DNA of 45,801 bases, from the NCBI GenBank assembly GCA_022796875.1, contig JAAWJJ010000023.1, positions 1-45,801 on the forward strand. Direction: 5' to 3'. Under the pieces are notes generated by a model, which saw nothing but the letters and a program-made list of their open reading frames with translations, searched no databases and had not been told where the DNA came from. A program made the position numbers and the translations under genes. This DNA is from Eubacterium sp. (GTDB lineage: Bacteria; Bacillota; Clostridia; Lachnospirales; Lachnospiraceae). This document shows, one piece after another, positions 7,407 through 16,929 of this stretch; within the stretch, counting starts at the first letter, position 1, and each line of letters begins with the position of its first letter.

Positions 7407-9517
7407 TCCAGTCCTCCCGACTGTTTTTCTTCCGCAAATTCCGCAAAGTTAAAGGCACAAATCCAAACCGGATTTTCTGACTGCATCAAATGATACGCTC
7501 CCGCCTTTTTTGCCCTGGCTACCTGCAATTGAACGATTTCTTCCCTTTCCACCGGGAATAAAGACAGGATTTCCCGGACCTCACTGATGGTTTCAAGGCT
7601 TATAGCGTTGATCACAACACGCATGGCCGGATTGATCCGCTGCAATTCGGCCAGTATTTCTTTCAGCCGGCCTTTGCTGCCCCCGATAAACGCATGCGTT
7701 GCCATCGGCAGATCCAATAGTCCGTCCGGCGCCATCGTTTCTACCACGGTGATGTTTTCCAGACAGAATTTTTGTTTGTTTTTTTCAATCAGCTCAACAG
7801 CCTCTTTCTTCTGTTCCAGCGCGTATACCTGGATACTGTCAGAAAGTCCTGCTATTTCTACCGCAACAGAACCCGTACCGCTGCCGATATCGTAAACTAC
7901 CGCTCCCTCCTGCAGCCGCAGCTTACAGATGCTGACTTCCCTGACTTCTTCTTTTGTCATAGGGACTTTGTCCCGGATAAACGCTTCATCGGCTATGCCG
8001 TGCGTCAGATTTCTTTTTACGGCGTCAGGATTATTTATAAAGCAGGTATACAGGCCGTTTTCTGTCAGTTCGCAACATTTCGACGGCGTAAGTTTCTCTA
8101 TTTTCTGGTCTTCATAAGATAACCGATAACCGACGGTTACTTCGCAATTTGTCAGGCCGGCTGCCAACAGCAATTTTCCCAGACGGTTGATATCTGTAAC
8201 GCCCGAAGTCAGCAAAAAAGTCTTTTGGCTGTTTTGAATCCTGCGTATAAGGTTGTTCAGTTTTTTTCCGTGCATGCTGTAAACGGCCGCATCCTGATAA
8301 TTTTCCCCGATGCAGGCGGCCAGACAGGCGACGGAAGAAATTCCCGGCATAATCCGCAGCGACGCCTTTAACCGGCCCCCGTTGATTTCTTTTTTCAGGG
8401 CGGCATATAACGGCTGGCATCCACTGTAAAAACCACTGTCGCCTGAAAAAAGAACCGCCGCTTTTTTCTGTACCCCGGACAGGTTTTTACGCTGCATTTC
8501 TTCTAAATACGGAATGATCTGCTTCGCCTGATACAGCGGACGTTTCTCAAATTTCGGATGAAGATTTTCCAGAATCCGCTCCGCTCCCAGTAAAATGTCC
8601 GCCTCGTTTATCGCGTTTTCCACCTCTTTTGTCATGCAGTTTTTGTGCCCCATGCCTATCCCGGCCAGAACGATTTCCATATTTCGCTCTTGTTTTTCAG
8701 CCGGAACAATATGTTTTCTTATTTCCGTACATTTTTTTCTTTCAATATACTTTTCCAATTCTTCACACATTTCGGAAAAGGAATATCCGCCCGTTTCTTC
8801 CGGACAGCCTATTACATATACCTGCGCGCCCGTTCTCTCTGCCGCTTCCAGTTTGTCTGGATATCCGCCGGATATGCCGCTTTCTTTTGTTACCATATGC
8901 GATATATGGTACTGATGTATTACGGCTTCATTCATTTCCGCAGTAAAAGGCCCCTGCATGGCAAGGATCTGTTTTCCGCAAATCCCCTGCTTTAAACAAA
9001 GAGAGATACTTTCCAGGCTCGGAAGCACCCTTACGTATAGCCTCCTTTTAAGATTTTCCGAAACGCAGTATTCTGGCAGTTCTTTGCTCCCGGTTGTCAA
9101 AAGGATATTTCCCTGCGTTTTCTCCAATGCTTTTACACAGGATGCATTTGTTTGAAAATATTGAATGTTCTGCCCGCTTTCCCTTTGCGCAGCGCAGTCC
9201 CTTTTTAACCGGAGATAGCGGACAGGATTTCCCAATGCATTTTGTCTGTCCACCGCCAATTTAATATTATTTGTAACTTCCTTTGCAAAGGGATGCGTAG
9301 CGTCCACTACTGCTGCAAATTTTTTTTCATCCAGAAATGCTTCAATTTCTTCCTGGCTCATTCTTCCCTGGCGGACGGTAACTAACGGATGCTCCTGCAG
9401 TACCAGTTCCCCGTATTCCGTTGCAACGCAAACGGTATGGCGTACCTGGGCGGTTTCCAGATATTTTGATAATGTTCTTCCTTCCGTCGTTCCCGAAAAT
9501 ATCAATAATTCTTTCAT
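7403..9517 (-). CDS. CbiJ-CbiE-CbiT fusion: cobalt-precorrin-6A reductase / precorrin-6B/7 methyltransferase and decarboxylase
   Basis: One 704-residue protein carries three steps. Residues 1-260 are the CbiJ/CobK reductase, with MKELLIFSGTTEGRTLS, VDATHPFAKEV and LLTTGSKEL. Residues about 281-480 are CbiE (C5-methyltransferase), starting IVLAGIGMGHKNCMTKEV and including LFSGDSGFYSG. Residues about 500-704 are CbiT (C15-methyltransferase/decarboxylase), with the SAM-binding YDIGSGTGSVAVE. The start at 9517 is chosen because AGCGGAGGAAAA sits directly upstream; a longer frame to 9565 has no such site. CbiE-CbiT fusions (CobL) are well known, and fusion with CbiJ is less common. It lies between cbiH and cbiA in the operon. 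Confidence 0.93.
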   Translation of the reverse strand: MKELLIFSGTTEGRTLSKYLETAQVRHTVCVATEYGELVLQEHPLVTVRQGRMSQEEIEAFLDEKKFAAVVDATHPFAKEVTNNIKLAVDRQNALGNPVRYLRLKRDCAAQRESGQNIQYFQTNASCVKALEKTQGNILLTTGSKELPEYCVSENLKRRLYVRVLPSLESISLCLKQGICGKQILAMQGPFTAEMNEAVIHQYHISHMVTKESGISGGYPDKLEAAERTGAQVYVIGCPEETGGYSFSEMCEELEKYIERKKCTEIRKHIVPAEKQERNMEIVLAGIGMGHKNCMTKEVENAINEADILLGAERILENLHPKFEKRPLYQAKQIIPYLEEMQRKNLSGVQKKAAVLFSGDSGFYSGCQPLYAALKKEINGGRLKASLRIMPGISSVACLAACIGENYQDAAVYSMHGKKLNNLIRRIQNSQKTFLLTSGVTDINRLGKLLLAAGLTNCEVTVGYRLSYEDQKIEKLTPSKCCELTENGLYTCFINNPDAVKRNLTHGIADEAFIRDKVPMTKEEVREVSICKLRLQEGAVVYDIGSGTGSVAVEIAGLSDSIQVYALEQKKEAVELIEKNKQKFCLENITVVETMAPDGLLDLPMATHAFIGGSKGRLKEILAELQRINPAMRVVINAISLETISEVREILSLFPVEREEIVQLQVARAKKAGAYHLMQSENPVWICAFNFAEFAEEKQSGGLE

Positions 9518-9603
9518 TTTTCCTCCGCTTTTCAAACAGATTCTTTGAATACAGGCTGCTTCCATAACTGATGGCTTTCCTGGCAGACCGTTCTGTAAAC
9601 AGG

Positions 9604-10356
9604 CTACTTTGAAAGACGTCTGTTATTTACGTCGTACCCTCTTTTTGTAATCAGTTTCCCGTTTATGATTTCAGAATCGGCGTTTCCGATAAATACCGTG
9701 GTAAACATATTTACCTGTCTGTCCCTCAATTCCTTTAACGTACAGGTTTCCGCTTTCGTTCCGTCCCGTCCTATGTTTTCCACATACCCGCAGGCCCGCT
9801 CCTCTTCTATCGTTTCCAGCAGAATATCGCAGGCTTTTTGCAGGTAATCTTTCCTCTTGTGGCTGGACGGATTATAAAGCACAATGACAAATCCGCCATC
9901 TGCGGCAGCTTTCAGCCTTTTTTCAATCTTCTCCCATGGTACCAGCAGATCACTCAGGCTAATTACGCAAAAATCATGGTTGACCGGCGCTCCGAGCACT
10001 GCCGCGCCGCTGCTTGCGGCAGTAATTCCCGCAATGACTTGCAGTTCCGTTTCCGGGTAATCTTTCCCGATTTCATACATTAACGACGCCATTCCGTAAA
10101 TTCCGGCGTCTCCGCTGCACACGAGAGCTACCTGTTTTCCTTTTTCCGCCTCCTGAAAACAGAGAATACAGCGTTCTTTTTCCTGACGCATCGGCGTGGA
10201 TAACAGTTCTTTTTCACGAAAACGCTCCTGCAGCAAATCCAGATACACGGTATAGCCGACAATTACATCCGACCGCTCCAATGCGCATAACGCCTCTCCT
10301 GTCATCATTTCTTCTTTTCCCGGGCCCATGCCCACAATATATATTTTATGGCTCAT
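9604..10356 (-). CDS. cbiH: Cobalt-precorrin-3B C17-methyltransferase
   Basis: This 250-residue SAM-dependent methyltransferase belongs to the tetrapyrrole methylase family and performs ring contraction with C17 methylation. It opens MSHKIYIVGMGPGKEEMMT and includes IVGYTVYLDLL, ALVCSGDAGIYGMA and FVIVLYNPSSHKR, which mark CobJ/CbiH. The ATG at 10356 is preferred (GGAAG seven bases upstream); it overlaps the cbiG stop by 11 bp, implying translational coupling. The usual length is about 240-250. An 86-bp gap follows before the cbiJ-E-T start, with no clear promoter. Confidence 0.95.
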   Translation of the reverse strand: MSHKIYIVGMGPGKEEMMTGEALCALERSDVIVGYTVYLDLLQERFREKELLSTPMRQEKERCILCFQEAEKGKQVALVCSGDAGIYGMASLMYEIGKDYPETELQVIAGITAASSGAAVLGAPVNHDFCVISLSDLLVPWEKIEKRLKAAADGGFVIVLYNPSSHKRKDYLQKACDILLETIEEERACGYVENIGRDGTKAETCTLKELRDRQVNMFTTVFIGNADSEIINGKLITKRGYDVNNRRLSK

Positions 10357-11584
10357 AACTTCCTGCTCCCCACTTTCTTTTCGCAACTGCAATCGTCATG
10401 CCGTCTTCTGCATATTTCCGGGCTATCAATCTGCCGCCTGTGCCGCAGGCCTGAATCGCCGCCCGCTCACAGACGTTATCAACGCCTACCTGTGCTTTTA
10501 CAAAAGATGATTCTTCAAAATTTCCTTTTACTTTCTGCAGTTCTTCCGCCGTATAGGTAAAAAACGGAACCGCCTCTTTGCGGCACCACGCGAGAATTCC
10601 CGGCTCTTCCCGTTTCTGCTCCACAGAAGCTACGGCAAAAATTTGCGTTTCCGATATTCCCAGTTCGTATAATTTGTTTGAAATAAAATCTCTGATGTCC
10701 GTTTCCGGCTTCCCTTTTCTGCAGCCGATTCCGATCACATATTCCCTCGGCCTTAAAATAAGCGTCACATTCGGCTCCTTTTCTTTGGCCGTAATCAAAT
10801 CTTCTTCGGCTGTAATCAAAATATCCGACGGCTCTTCCGGAGAATACAGCGCCACGCGCACGCCTGGCGGCAGACGCCTGATCCATGCGGCGTTCTGCCA
10901 CGAAGTAAATGCTTCCGGCGAAAGATTCTTCCGTGAAATAAGTGCTTCCGGCGAAACAGAGATAGTAATCTCCTTTCCGTCCAGCACTTTAGAGGAAACT
11001 TTCGCAATTCCGTCTTTATTCACGATCGCAAGGCCATTTTCTTTTGCAAACAGATCCACCGCAAATTTTTTATTGATATCCGTTGCCGTAGTAATAACCG
11101 GTTCCGCTCCTGTTAGCTTTGCCAGAAAAAGGGCAAGTTCATTTGCCCCGCCGATATGCCCGGATAAAACCGGAATCACAAACTTCCCTTTTTCATCCAT
11201 TACGAGCACCGGAGCGTCCTTTTGCTTATCTTTCACGTATGGGGCAATTGCCCTGACGGCGATTCCGCAGGAACCAATAAACAACATACCGTTCCTTTCC
11301 TGCATCTGCTCTTTTGCCCACTCGCCGACAGGCGTTTCTACAAATACTATGGCCTGCTGCCCGCCGGTTTGTTCTATACAGGCTGTATGTTCTGCACCGC
11401 CAGTTTGTCCTATACAAGCTGTATGTTCCGCGCTGGCCTTATGCTTCGTAAACAGTTCAATTTCTATTTTCTCTGTCTGACCCGCTGTTTTCTGTGTCTG
11501 ATCCGTCATTTTCCCGGCCTGACCCGCTATATTTTTTGAAAGCCGTTTTCCGTTTTCCGTAAAACTGATAACACATAGTTTCAT
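10346..11584 (-). CDS. cbiG: Cobalt-precorrin-5A hydrolase
   Basis: This 412-residue enzyme opens the delta-lactone of cobalt-precorrin-5A and releases the C20 fragment as acetaldehyde. The core shows FIGSCGIAVRAIAPYVKDK, then VIPVLSGHIGGANELA, and a C-terminal CobE/GbiG domain with VIGIGCRKG and ASVEQKREEPG. It is longer than typical CbiG (about 320-350) because of short repeats: a 12-residue unit AEHTACIGQTGG twice at 52-75, a Thr/Gln/Lys-rich patch at 24-38, and small duplications near the SPEA and LITA motifs. The ATG follows GGAGGACAGCC and overlaps the cbiF stop by 4 bp. The repeats keep the frame, so the gene is probably functional. Confidence 0.93.
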   Translation of the reverse strand: MKLCVISFTENGKRLSKNIAGQAGKMTDQTQKTAGQTEKIEIELFTKHKASAEHTACIGQTGGAEHTACIEQTGGQQAIVFVETPVGEWAKEQMQERNGMLFIGSCGIAVRAIAPYVKDKQKDAPVLVMDEKGKFVIPVLSGHIGGANELALFLAKLTGAEPVITTATDINKKFAVDLFAKENGLAIVNKDGIAKVSSKVLDGKEITISVSPEALISRKNLSPEAFTSWQNAAWIRRLPPGVRVALYSPEEPSDILITAEEDLITAKEKEPNVTLILRPREYVIGIGCRKGKPETDIRDFISNKLYELGISETQIFAVASVEQKREEPGILAWCRKEAVPFFTYTAEELQKVKGNFEESSFVKAQVGVDNVCERAAIQACGTGGRLIARKYAEDGMTIAVAKRKWGAGSYEP

Positions 11585-12348
11585 GGCTGTCCTCCACGTG
11601 CTGGCCGATATTCTGTTGAAAAATCAGCCGCATAGAGCCTTGATTTCTGGTAGTGCTGGTGGGCGACCGCTTCTCCTGCCAGCACCAGCGCCGTTTTGGT
11701 AATGCCATGTTTCTGCGCCGTTTCATATAGTGTTCCAACCGTGCAGATATAGGATTCCTCTTCCGGCCAGGTAGCCTTATAGACTAACGCTGCCGGCGTT
11801 TCCTTTTTGTATCCGCCCTCAATCAGTTTTTCACTGAGCTGCTTTAACATCCCGGTACTCAGATAAATTGCCATGGTCGCCTGATGCGCCGCAAAACTTT
11901 CAATGCTTTCTTTTTCCGGTACTTTGGTTTTTCCCTCCATCCTCGTAATGATTAAAGACTGGGAAATTCCCGGCAGGGTATATTCGAGGTTCAGGGAAGC
12001 CGCCGCTCCGAAACATGCGCTGACGCCCGGACAGCTTTCATATGGAATTTCCGACCTGTCCAGTTCGTCCATTTGTTCCCTGACCGCTCCGTAAACGCTC
12101 GGATCTCCGGTATGCAGCCGAACCGTCGTCTTCCCATCGGCTTCCGCCTGCCGCATGACAGCAAGCACTTCCTCCAGCGTCATCGTTGCGCTGTTATATA
12201 TCTCACATTCTTCCCCCGCATATGCCAGCAATTCCGGGTTTACCAACGACCCGGCATAAATAATTACATCCGCCTGCCCTAACAGCCTCATCCCTCTGAC
12301 CGTAATCAAATCGGCTGCTCCGCTTCCTGCTCCAACAAAGTAAACCAT
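11581..12348 (-). CDS. cbiF: Cobalt-precorrin-4 C11-methyltransferase
   Basis: This 255-residue tetrapyrrole methylase has the expected length and motifs: MVYFVGAGSGAADLITVRG, IIYAGSLVNPELL, the SAM-binding RLHTGDPSVYGAV, and CPGVSACFGAAA. It methylates C11 of cobalt-precorrin-4 with S-adenosylmethionine. Its start lies 43 bp inside the end of cbiD, with a GGGGGCGG ribosome binding site just upstream, so the two genes are tightly coupled. The stop overlaps the cbiG start as ATGA. Confidence 0.96.
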   Translation of the reverse strand: MVYFVGAGSGAADLITVRGMRLLGQADVIIYAGSLVNPELLAYAGEECEIYNSATMTLEEVLAVMRQAEADGKTTVRLHTGDPSVYGAVREQMDELDRSEIPYESCPGVSACFGAAASLNLEYTLPGISQSLIITRMEGKTKVPEKESIESFAAHQATMAIYLSTGMLKQLSEKLIEGGYKKETPAALVYKATWPEEESYICTVGTLYETAQKHGITKTALVLAGEAVAHQHYQKSRLYAADFSTEYRPARGGQP

Positions 12349-13418
12349 TTTTCCGCCCCCTTACTTCTCGCCAGTTCTCCTGACTCGTTCGTATACAAAA
12401 TACAGTCGACCGCCAGCTTTCCGCCGGCGCGTTTTTCCAGATAATAACAAATCCGTTCCGCCGCCTGTTCCATCACTTCCGGCAGTTTCCCGCCGTCCTC
12501 CAAAACATGTACCGCCTCTTCCGTCGTCACGCACTCCAGCAATTTCCGAATCCGTTCCGGCTCCATGCCCGCTTTTACCGAAAACGCCGCCAGCAGTTCC
12601 ATTCTGCAGTCTGCTTCACGGGAATGTGTATTCATGATCCCGCCTGCAACTTTAACCAGCTTCCCGATATGTCCGGTCAAAAGCAATCTGCAATAACCCA
12701 GTTCCGCCGCCATATCAATCGTATCTCCGATAAAATTGCTGCATTTTACACTTTTGTCCAGATCATAGCCGTATGTCCGTTTCATAAAATCTATTCCGTA
12801 ATTTCCGGGAGAAACCACAACATAATCAAACCCCTGTATTCTTCTCTGGTTCAATTCTATGCGGATCGTATCCCGAATCGCCTGAGCGCTCATCGGCTCT
12901 ACAATACCGCTGGTTCCTAATATCGAAATTCCTCCGATAATCCCCAGCCGCGGATTAAAAGTCTGTTTTGCAAGCAATTCCCCGCCCGGTACCGATATTA
13001 TGATTTTTAAACCGCCCTGATAATCCGCCGCTCTGCAAATCTCTTCCACTTCTTTGCGGATCATTTCTCTCGGCACGCGGTTAATCGCTGCATTGCCGAT
13101 CTTCTGGTCCAGCCCCGGTTTTGTCACTCTGCCGACTCCGGCTCCGCCGTCGATCTCTATCCCCGGCTTTTCTCCATGACGGACCTCGGCAACGATCAAA
13201 GAGCCGGTCGTGATATCCGGATCATCCCCACCGTCTTTTTCCACGGCGCAGCTCACGCAAGTTTCCCCGCGGTTAATATCTGCAAGCCGCATCGAACAGG
13301 AAATTCCTTTCGGTGTTTCTATCGTTATTTCCGTTTTCTGTTTCCCGGTCAAAAGCATATATGCCGCCGCTTTCGCCGCGGCTGCCGCACAACTTCCCGT
13401 AGTAAACCCATATCTCAT
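12306..13418 (-). CDS. cbiD: Cobalt-precorrin-5B C1-methyltransferase
   Basis: This 370-residue enzyme performs the C1 methylation of cobalt-precorrin-5B in the anaerobic route. It is recognised by MRYGFTTGSCAAAAAKAAA at the N-terminus, EKDGGDDPDITTG, GGAGVGRVTKPGL and the late TGHIGKLVKVAGG with NTHSREAD. The length fits the family. AGGAGTAAT precedes the ATG, six bases after the cbiC stop. Its 3' end overlaps cbiF by 43 bp. CbiD marks the oxygen-independent pathway, matching an anaerobic host. Confidence 0.96.
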   Translation of the reverse strand: MRYGFTTGSCAAAAAKAAAYMLLTGKQKTEITIETPKGISCSMRLADINRGETCVSCAVEKDGGDDPDITTGSLIVAEVRHGEKPGIEIDGGAGVGRVTKPGLDQKIGNAAINRVPREMIRKEVEEICRAADYQGGLKIIISVPGGELLAKQTFNPRLGIIGGISILGTSGIVEPMSAQAIRDTIRIELNQRRIQGFDYVVVSPGNYGIDFMKRTYGYDLDKSVKCSNFIGDTIDMAAELGYCRLLLTGHIGKLVKVAGGIMNTHSREADCRMELLAAFSVKAGMEPERIRKLLECVTTEEAVHVLEDGGKLPEVMEQAAERICYYLEKRAGGKLAVDCILYTNESGELARSKGAEKWFTLLEQEAEQPI

Positions 13419-13424
13419 GGTGCA

Positions 13425-14120
13425 TTACTCCTGTCGTACCGTATCAGAAGTGAAGTTCTTTCCCGTATCCGCAGCATTGCGTGTCAGCTCATACAAAAGG
13501 GCGTTGCAGATCGCGGCGGCGACATTGCTGCCCCCTTTTCTGCCGCGGTTTATAATATACGGAACGCTGCTCTCAAGAATCAGCTCTTTTGCCGCCTCCA
13601 CATTTACAAATCCTACTGGAACCCCTATCACAAATGCCGGCCGCCAACTGCTTTCCTGCATCATTTCATAAATCCTGACCAGCGCGGTCGGTGCATTGCC
13701 GATTGCAAAAACAACCGGTTTTTCCATATTCCGGGCTTTCTCCATACAAACCGCCGCTCTCGTAGTTTTCTGCTGCCGGGCAAGTTCTGCCACATCCTCG
13801 TCAGCCATAAAGCAATACGCCCGGCCTCCCAGCTTTTCCAATGCCTTTTTGTTAATTCCGGACAATGCCATATTCGTATCGGTTACAATATCGGCACCTT
13901 CCAGAAAAAGTTTTTTTGCAATTTCCACCGCATTTTCGGAATACATCATTGTTTGTGCATAGTCGAAATCCGCGCTGGTATGTATGACCCGCTTTGTTAT
14001 CATCTCTTCCCTTGCCGGAAGCACGATCTTTCTTTGCTCCAGTTCTTCGGAAATAATCTCAAAACTTCTTCTTTCAATTTCATCCGGCAATAACCGTTCT
14101 ATTTTTTTCATACTTTCCAA
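13425..14120 (-). CDS. cbiC: Cobalt-precorrin-8 methylmutase (precorrin-8X methylmutase)
   Basis: This 231-residue CbiC/CobH protein moves the C11 methyl to C12, forming cobyrinic acid. Typical motifs are HTSADFDYAQTMMYSENAV, IVTDTNMALSGINK, and the late PVVFAIGNAPTALVRIYEMM with VIGVPVGFVNV. Translation probably begins at a TTG (14118-14120), eight bases after AGGAG; the next ATG at 14111 lies 17 bases from that site. Length and motif set are normal. It lies between cbiP and cbiD, 19 and 6 bp away. Confidence 0.95.
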   Translation of the reverse strand: MESMKKIERLLPDEIERRSFEIISEELEQRKIVLPAREEMITKRVIHTSADFDYAQTMMYSENAVEIAKKLFLEGADIVTDTNMALSGINKKALEKLGGRAYCFMADEDVAELARQQKTTRAAVCMEKARNMEKPVVFAIGNAPTALVRIYEMMQESSWRPAFVIGVPVGFVNVEAAKELILESSVPYIINRGRKGGSNVAAAICNALLYELTRNAADTGKNFTSDTVRQE

Positions 14121-14139
14121 TTTTCTTTCTCCTGTTATC

Positions 14140-15684
14140 TTATTCCTTTAAACGGGCCTCTCTCAGCATCCCGTAAATTTCTTTCATATCCAAATATTCC
14201 CGTAACGTTTCCGCTAACCGGTCATATTGCTTTTCTTTAAAACTCTGATAATCCTCTATAGTTCCGTTTTCTGTCCGGATCCCTTTTTTCTCTGCCAGCG
14301 CACGAACCAACGCCGCCGCTGTTTCTCCTTTATCAAAAATCCCATGGACATAAGTCCCGTATACGTTTTTATTTTTCCCGGACACGACTACCTCTGTTAT
14401 TTTTCCATGTTCCGGCTGCTTTTCTACATGTTCCGGCCGCTTCCTTTCGTGTTCTGTCCGGGCTTCTTCCTGCTCTGTCCGTTTCGTCAGTCCCATATGA
14501 ATTTCATACCCGGAATACTCCAGGCCGGAAAGCGGCAAAAGTATTCCTTCCAGTTCGTTGACCCGGCCTTTTACCTGGCAGCGCACTTTCTCTTTTACTA
14601 ACTGTGTGGCAACGGGTAGCAGCCCAATTCCTTTCAGGGTTCCGCCCTCTTCCACTCCCTCAGGATCCGCAATGGTTTCTCCCAGCATCTGGTATCCTCC
14701 GCAAATCCCAAAGACCGGTATTTCCCGCGCTTTCTTTTTCACTGCCGTTTCCAGGCCGTTCTGCCGCATCCATTTCAGATCTCCCATCGTATTTTTACTC
14801 CCGGGAAGCACGATCATATCCGGATGATGCAGTTCTGATACGGAAGCCACATAACGAATTGATACGTCCGGCATCTGTTCAAATACATTCAAGTCCGTAA
14901 AATTAGAAATTCGCGGATAACGCAGTACAGCAATATCAATGCCTTTCGCTTCTTTCTTACAAAACCGTTCCGTGAGGCTGTCTTCATCCTCAAGCGCCAG
15001 GTCCATATAAGGAATTACGCCTGTTACCGGAACGTTTCCCCGCTCTTCAAGCATCCGGATTCCCGGATTAAGTATGGATTTATCTCCCCGGAATTTGTTA
15101 ATGATCAATCCGGCAACTCTTTTCTTTTCTTCTGCCGTAAGCAGCAGTAACGTTCCCAGCAGCTGCGCAAACACGCCCCCTCTGTCAATATCTCCGACTA
15201 GCAATACCGGCGCGTCTACAAGTTCTGCCATTCCCATATTTACAATATCGTTTTCATGCAGATTGATTTCCGCCGGGCTGCCCGCCCCTTCGATCACAAT
15301 AATATCCGCAGATTCCTCTAACTTTCGAAATGCTTTTTTGATCTCAGGTATCAGCTTCGTTTTATAAGAAAAATAATCCCTGGCGCTCATATTTCCCAGG
15401 ACTTCCCCGTTTACAATTACCTGCGATCCGGTATGGTTCGTCGGTTTCAGTAAAATCGGATTCATACAGACTGACGGCTTTATGCCTGCGGCCTCCGCCT
15501 GCATGACCTGCGCCCTGCCCATTTCCAGCCCTTCTTCTGTAATAAAGGAATTTAAAGCCATATTCTGTGATTTAAACGGAGCCGTACGATATCCGTCCTG
15601 CTTCATAATTCTGCAAAGGCCCGCCACGAGAAAACTTTTTCCCGCATTTGACATCGTTCCCTGAACCATAATTACTTTTGCCAT
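14140..15684 (-). CDS. cbiP: Cobyric acid synthase
   Basis: This 514-residue, glutamine-dependent amidase adds four amides to adenosylcobyrinate a,c-diamide. The N-terminal ATPase domain begins [20 protein letters not shown] and includes [26 protein letters not shown] and [12 protein letters not shown]. The C-terminal amidotransferase domain has [14 protein letters not shown] with the nucleophile cysteine, and [10 protein letters not shown]. The start at 15684 is set by family alignment; the frame is open 28 codons further but the upstream part shows no conserved motif and the ribosome binding site is weak. A Lys/Glu/His/Arg-rich patch near residues 425-455 with a repeated EH-x-x-K/R-x-P unit interrupts a loop of the amidotransferase domain. 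Confidence 0.95.
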   Translation of the reverse strand: MAKVIMVQGTMSNAGKSFLVAGLCRIMKQDGYRTAPFKSQNMALNSFITEEGLEMGRAQVMQAEAAGIKPSVCMNPILLKPTNHTGSQVIVNGEVLGNMSARDYFSYKTKLIPEIKKAFRKLEESADIIVIEGAGSPAEINLHENDIVNMGMAELVDAPVLLVGDIDRGGVFAQLLGTLLLLTAEEKKRVAGLIINKFRGDKSILNPGIRMLEERGNVPVTGVIPYMDLALEDEDSLTERFCKKEAKGIDIAVLRYPRISNFTDLNVFEQMPDVSIRYVASVSELHHPDMIVLPGSKNTMGDLKWMRQNGLETAVKKKAREIPVFGICGGYQMLGETIADPEGVEEGGTLKGIGLLPVATQLVKEKVRCQVKGRVNELEGILLPLSGLEYSGYEIHMGLTKRTEQEEARTEHERKRPEHVEKQPEHGKITEVVVSGKNKNVYGTYVHGIFDKGETAAALVRALAEKKGIRTENGTIEDYQSFKEKQYDRLAETLREYLDMKEIYGMLREARLKE

Positions 15685-15788
15685 CTGACTACTACCATAC
15701 CTTTCCTGATTTCTGATACGTTTGTCTATTCCGTATTCGTTGTACTGGTTTCCCCACCGGGCCTGCAACTGATTTTCGTTGTTTTAAG

Positions 15789-16895
15789 TTATCCTGTAAC
15801 CGTTTCCACGGTTTTGCCCGCTGCTACGGCATAAGCCAGCAGTTCTTCATTTGCTTTTTCAAAGCTTCCGAATGTATTTTTACAACAAACAACTCTTTTA
15901 CACCGGTCAATTTTCCGCTCCGCCTCCCGCTGCAGTTTAACGGGAATCGGTTCAAACGCGTCTGCTGCAATCGTTTCCGCCGCCAACGCTCTCGCTGCCG
16001 GATAATCAAGATCATTTTTAAACAAAATCCCTGTAACAAACGCGGTTCCCTGCCTCTGCAGCTTCCGGTAAATATTTTTCCCGGTCCCGCCTCCGGCTAT
16101 GACAAATACCTCCGCTTCTCCTTTCGCCGCCTCGAGTTCCATACTCCCGGTTTCTTCGTCGTAACTTCCGGTTTCTATCTGAAACAATGATTTGATGTAT
16201 CCGGGCTTAAAAATTTCTTCCGGTTCGCCAAACCGGTCTACATGATCGCCCTTTACACATAAAATGCGGTCCGAAATCCGTTCCGCCAGATCCAGTTCAT
16301 GCAGCGACATAATTACCGTCAGTTCTTTTTTGCGGCGCAGTTCCTGCAGCACCGACAAAAACTCCAGCTTATATTTTACGTCCAGAAAAGACGTCGGTTC
16401 ATCCATAATTATAATTTCCGGTTCCTGGCAAATGGCCCTTGCAAGCATGACGCGCTGCCGCTGTCCGTCGCTGATCTTTGCAAAATCCTGATGTTTTATT
16501 CCTGCGACATGAACCAGTTCCATAGCTTCTTCCACAACGGCATGATCGCTTTTTGATAAAATACCAAAACGCCCGGTATACGGATACCTGCCTGTGGCGA
16601 CGATATCTTCGCAAGTCATTAACTCCGTTTTCATTTTTTCGGTAAAGACTACAGCCATTTTTTGGGAAAGTTCCGTTCCCGATATCCCGGCCAGTTTCTT
16701 TTTGTCCAGATATACCACGCCGTTTATCAGCTTTAACTGCTTTGTGATACTTTTTAATATCGTTGATTTTCCGGCTCCGTTCGGTCCGATTAATGTCAGT
16801 ATTTCGCCTTTCTTTAACCGGATTTCAATATCTTTAAGCAGCGTCTTCCCCCGGTACCCGACGTTCATCTGCTCTGTTTTAAAATAGTATTCCAT
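15789..16895 (-). CDS. ABC transporter ATPase, BtuD/FecE type, with unusual C-terminal extension
   Basis: Residues 1-245 are a FecE/BtuD-family ATPase with Walker A GPNGAGKST (37-45), signature ISDGQRQ (141-147, Asp in place of the usual second Gly), Walker B IIIMDEP (161-167) and the switch His near 199. Residues about 258-368 form an added domain that begins with a strand and a GGGTGKN loop (268-274), looks Rossmann-like and is rich in alanine and charged helices. It powers the importer formed by the permease at 16930 and binding lipoprotein at 17974. Location between them and cbiP suggests corrinoid uptake; a siderophore or heme cannot be excluded. AAAGGG precedes the ATG. The extension's function is unknown to me. 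Confidence 0.88.
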   Translation of the reverse strand: MEYYFKTEQMNVGYRGKTLLKDIEIRLKKGEILTLIGPNGAGKSTILKSITKQLKLINGVVYLDKKKLAGISGTELSQKMAVVFTEKMKTELMTCEDIVATGRYPYTGRFGILSKSDHAVVEEAMELVHVAGIKHQDFAKISDGQRQRVMLARAICQEPEIIIMDEPTSFLDVKYKLEFLSVLQELRRKKELTVIMSLHELDLAERISDRILCVKGDHVDRFGEPEEIFKPGYIKSLFQIETGSYDEETGSMELEAAKGEAEVFVIAGGGTGKNIYRKLQRQGTAFVTGILFKNDLDYPAARALAAETIAADAFEPIPVKLQREAERKIDRCKRVVCCKNTFGSFEKANEELLAYAVAAGKTVETVTG

Positions 16896-16929
16896 GATAC
16901 GGCCCTTTCTGTTTGGAAACGGTATCCCA

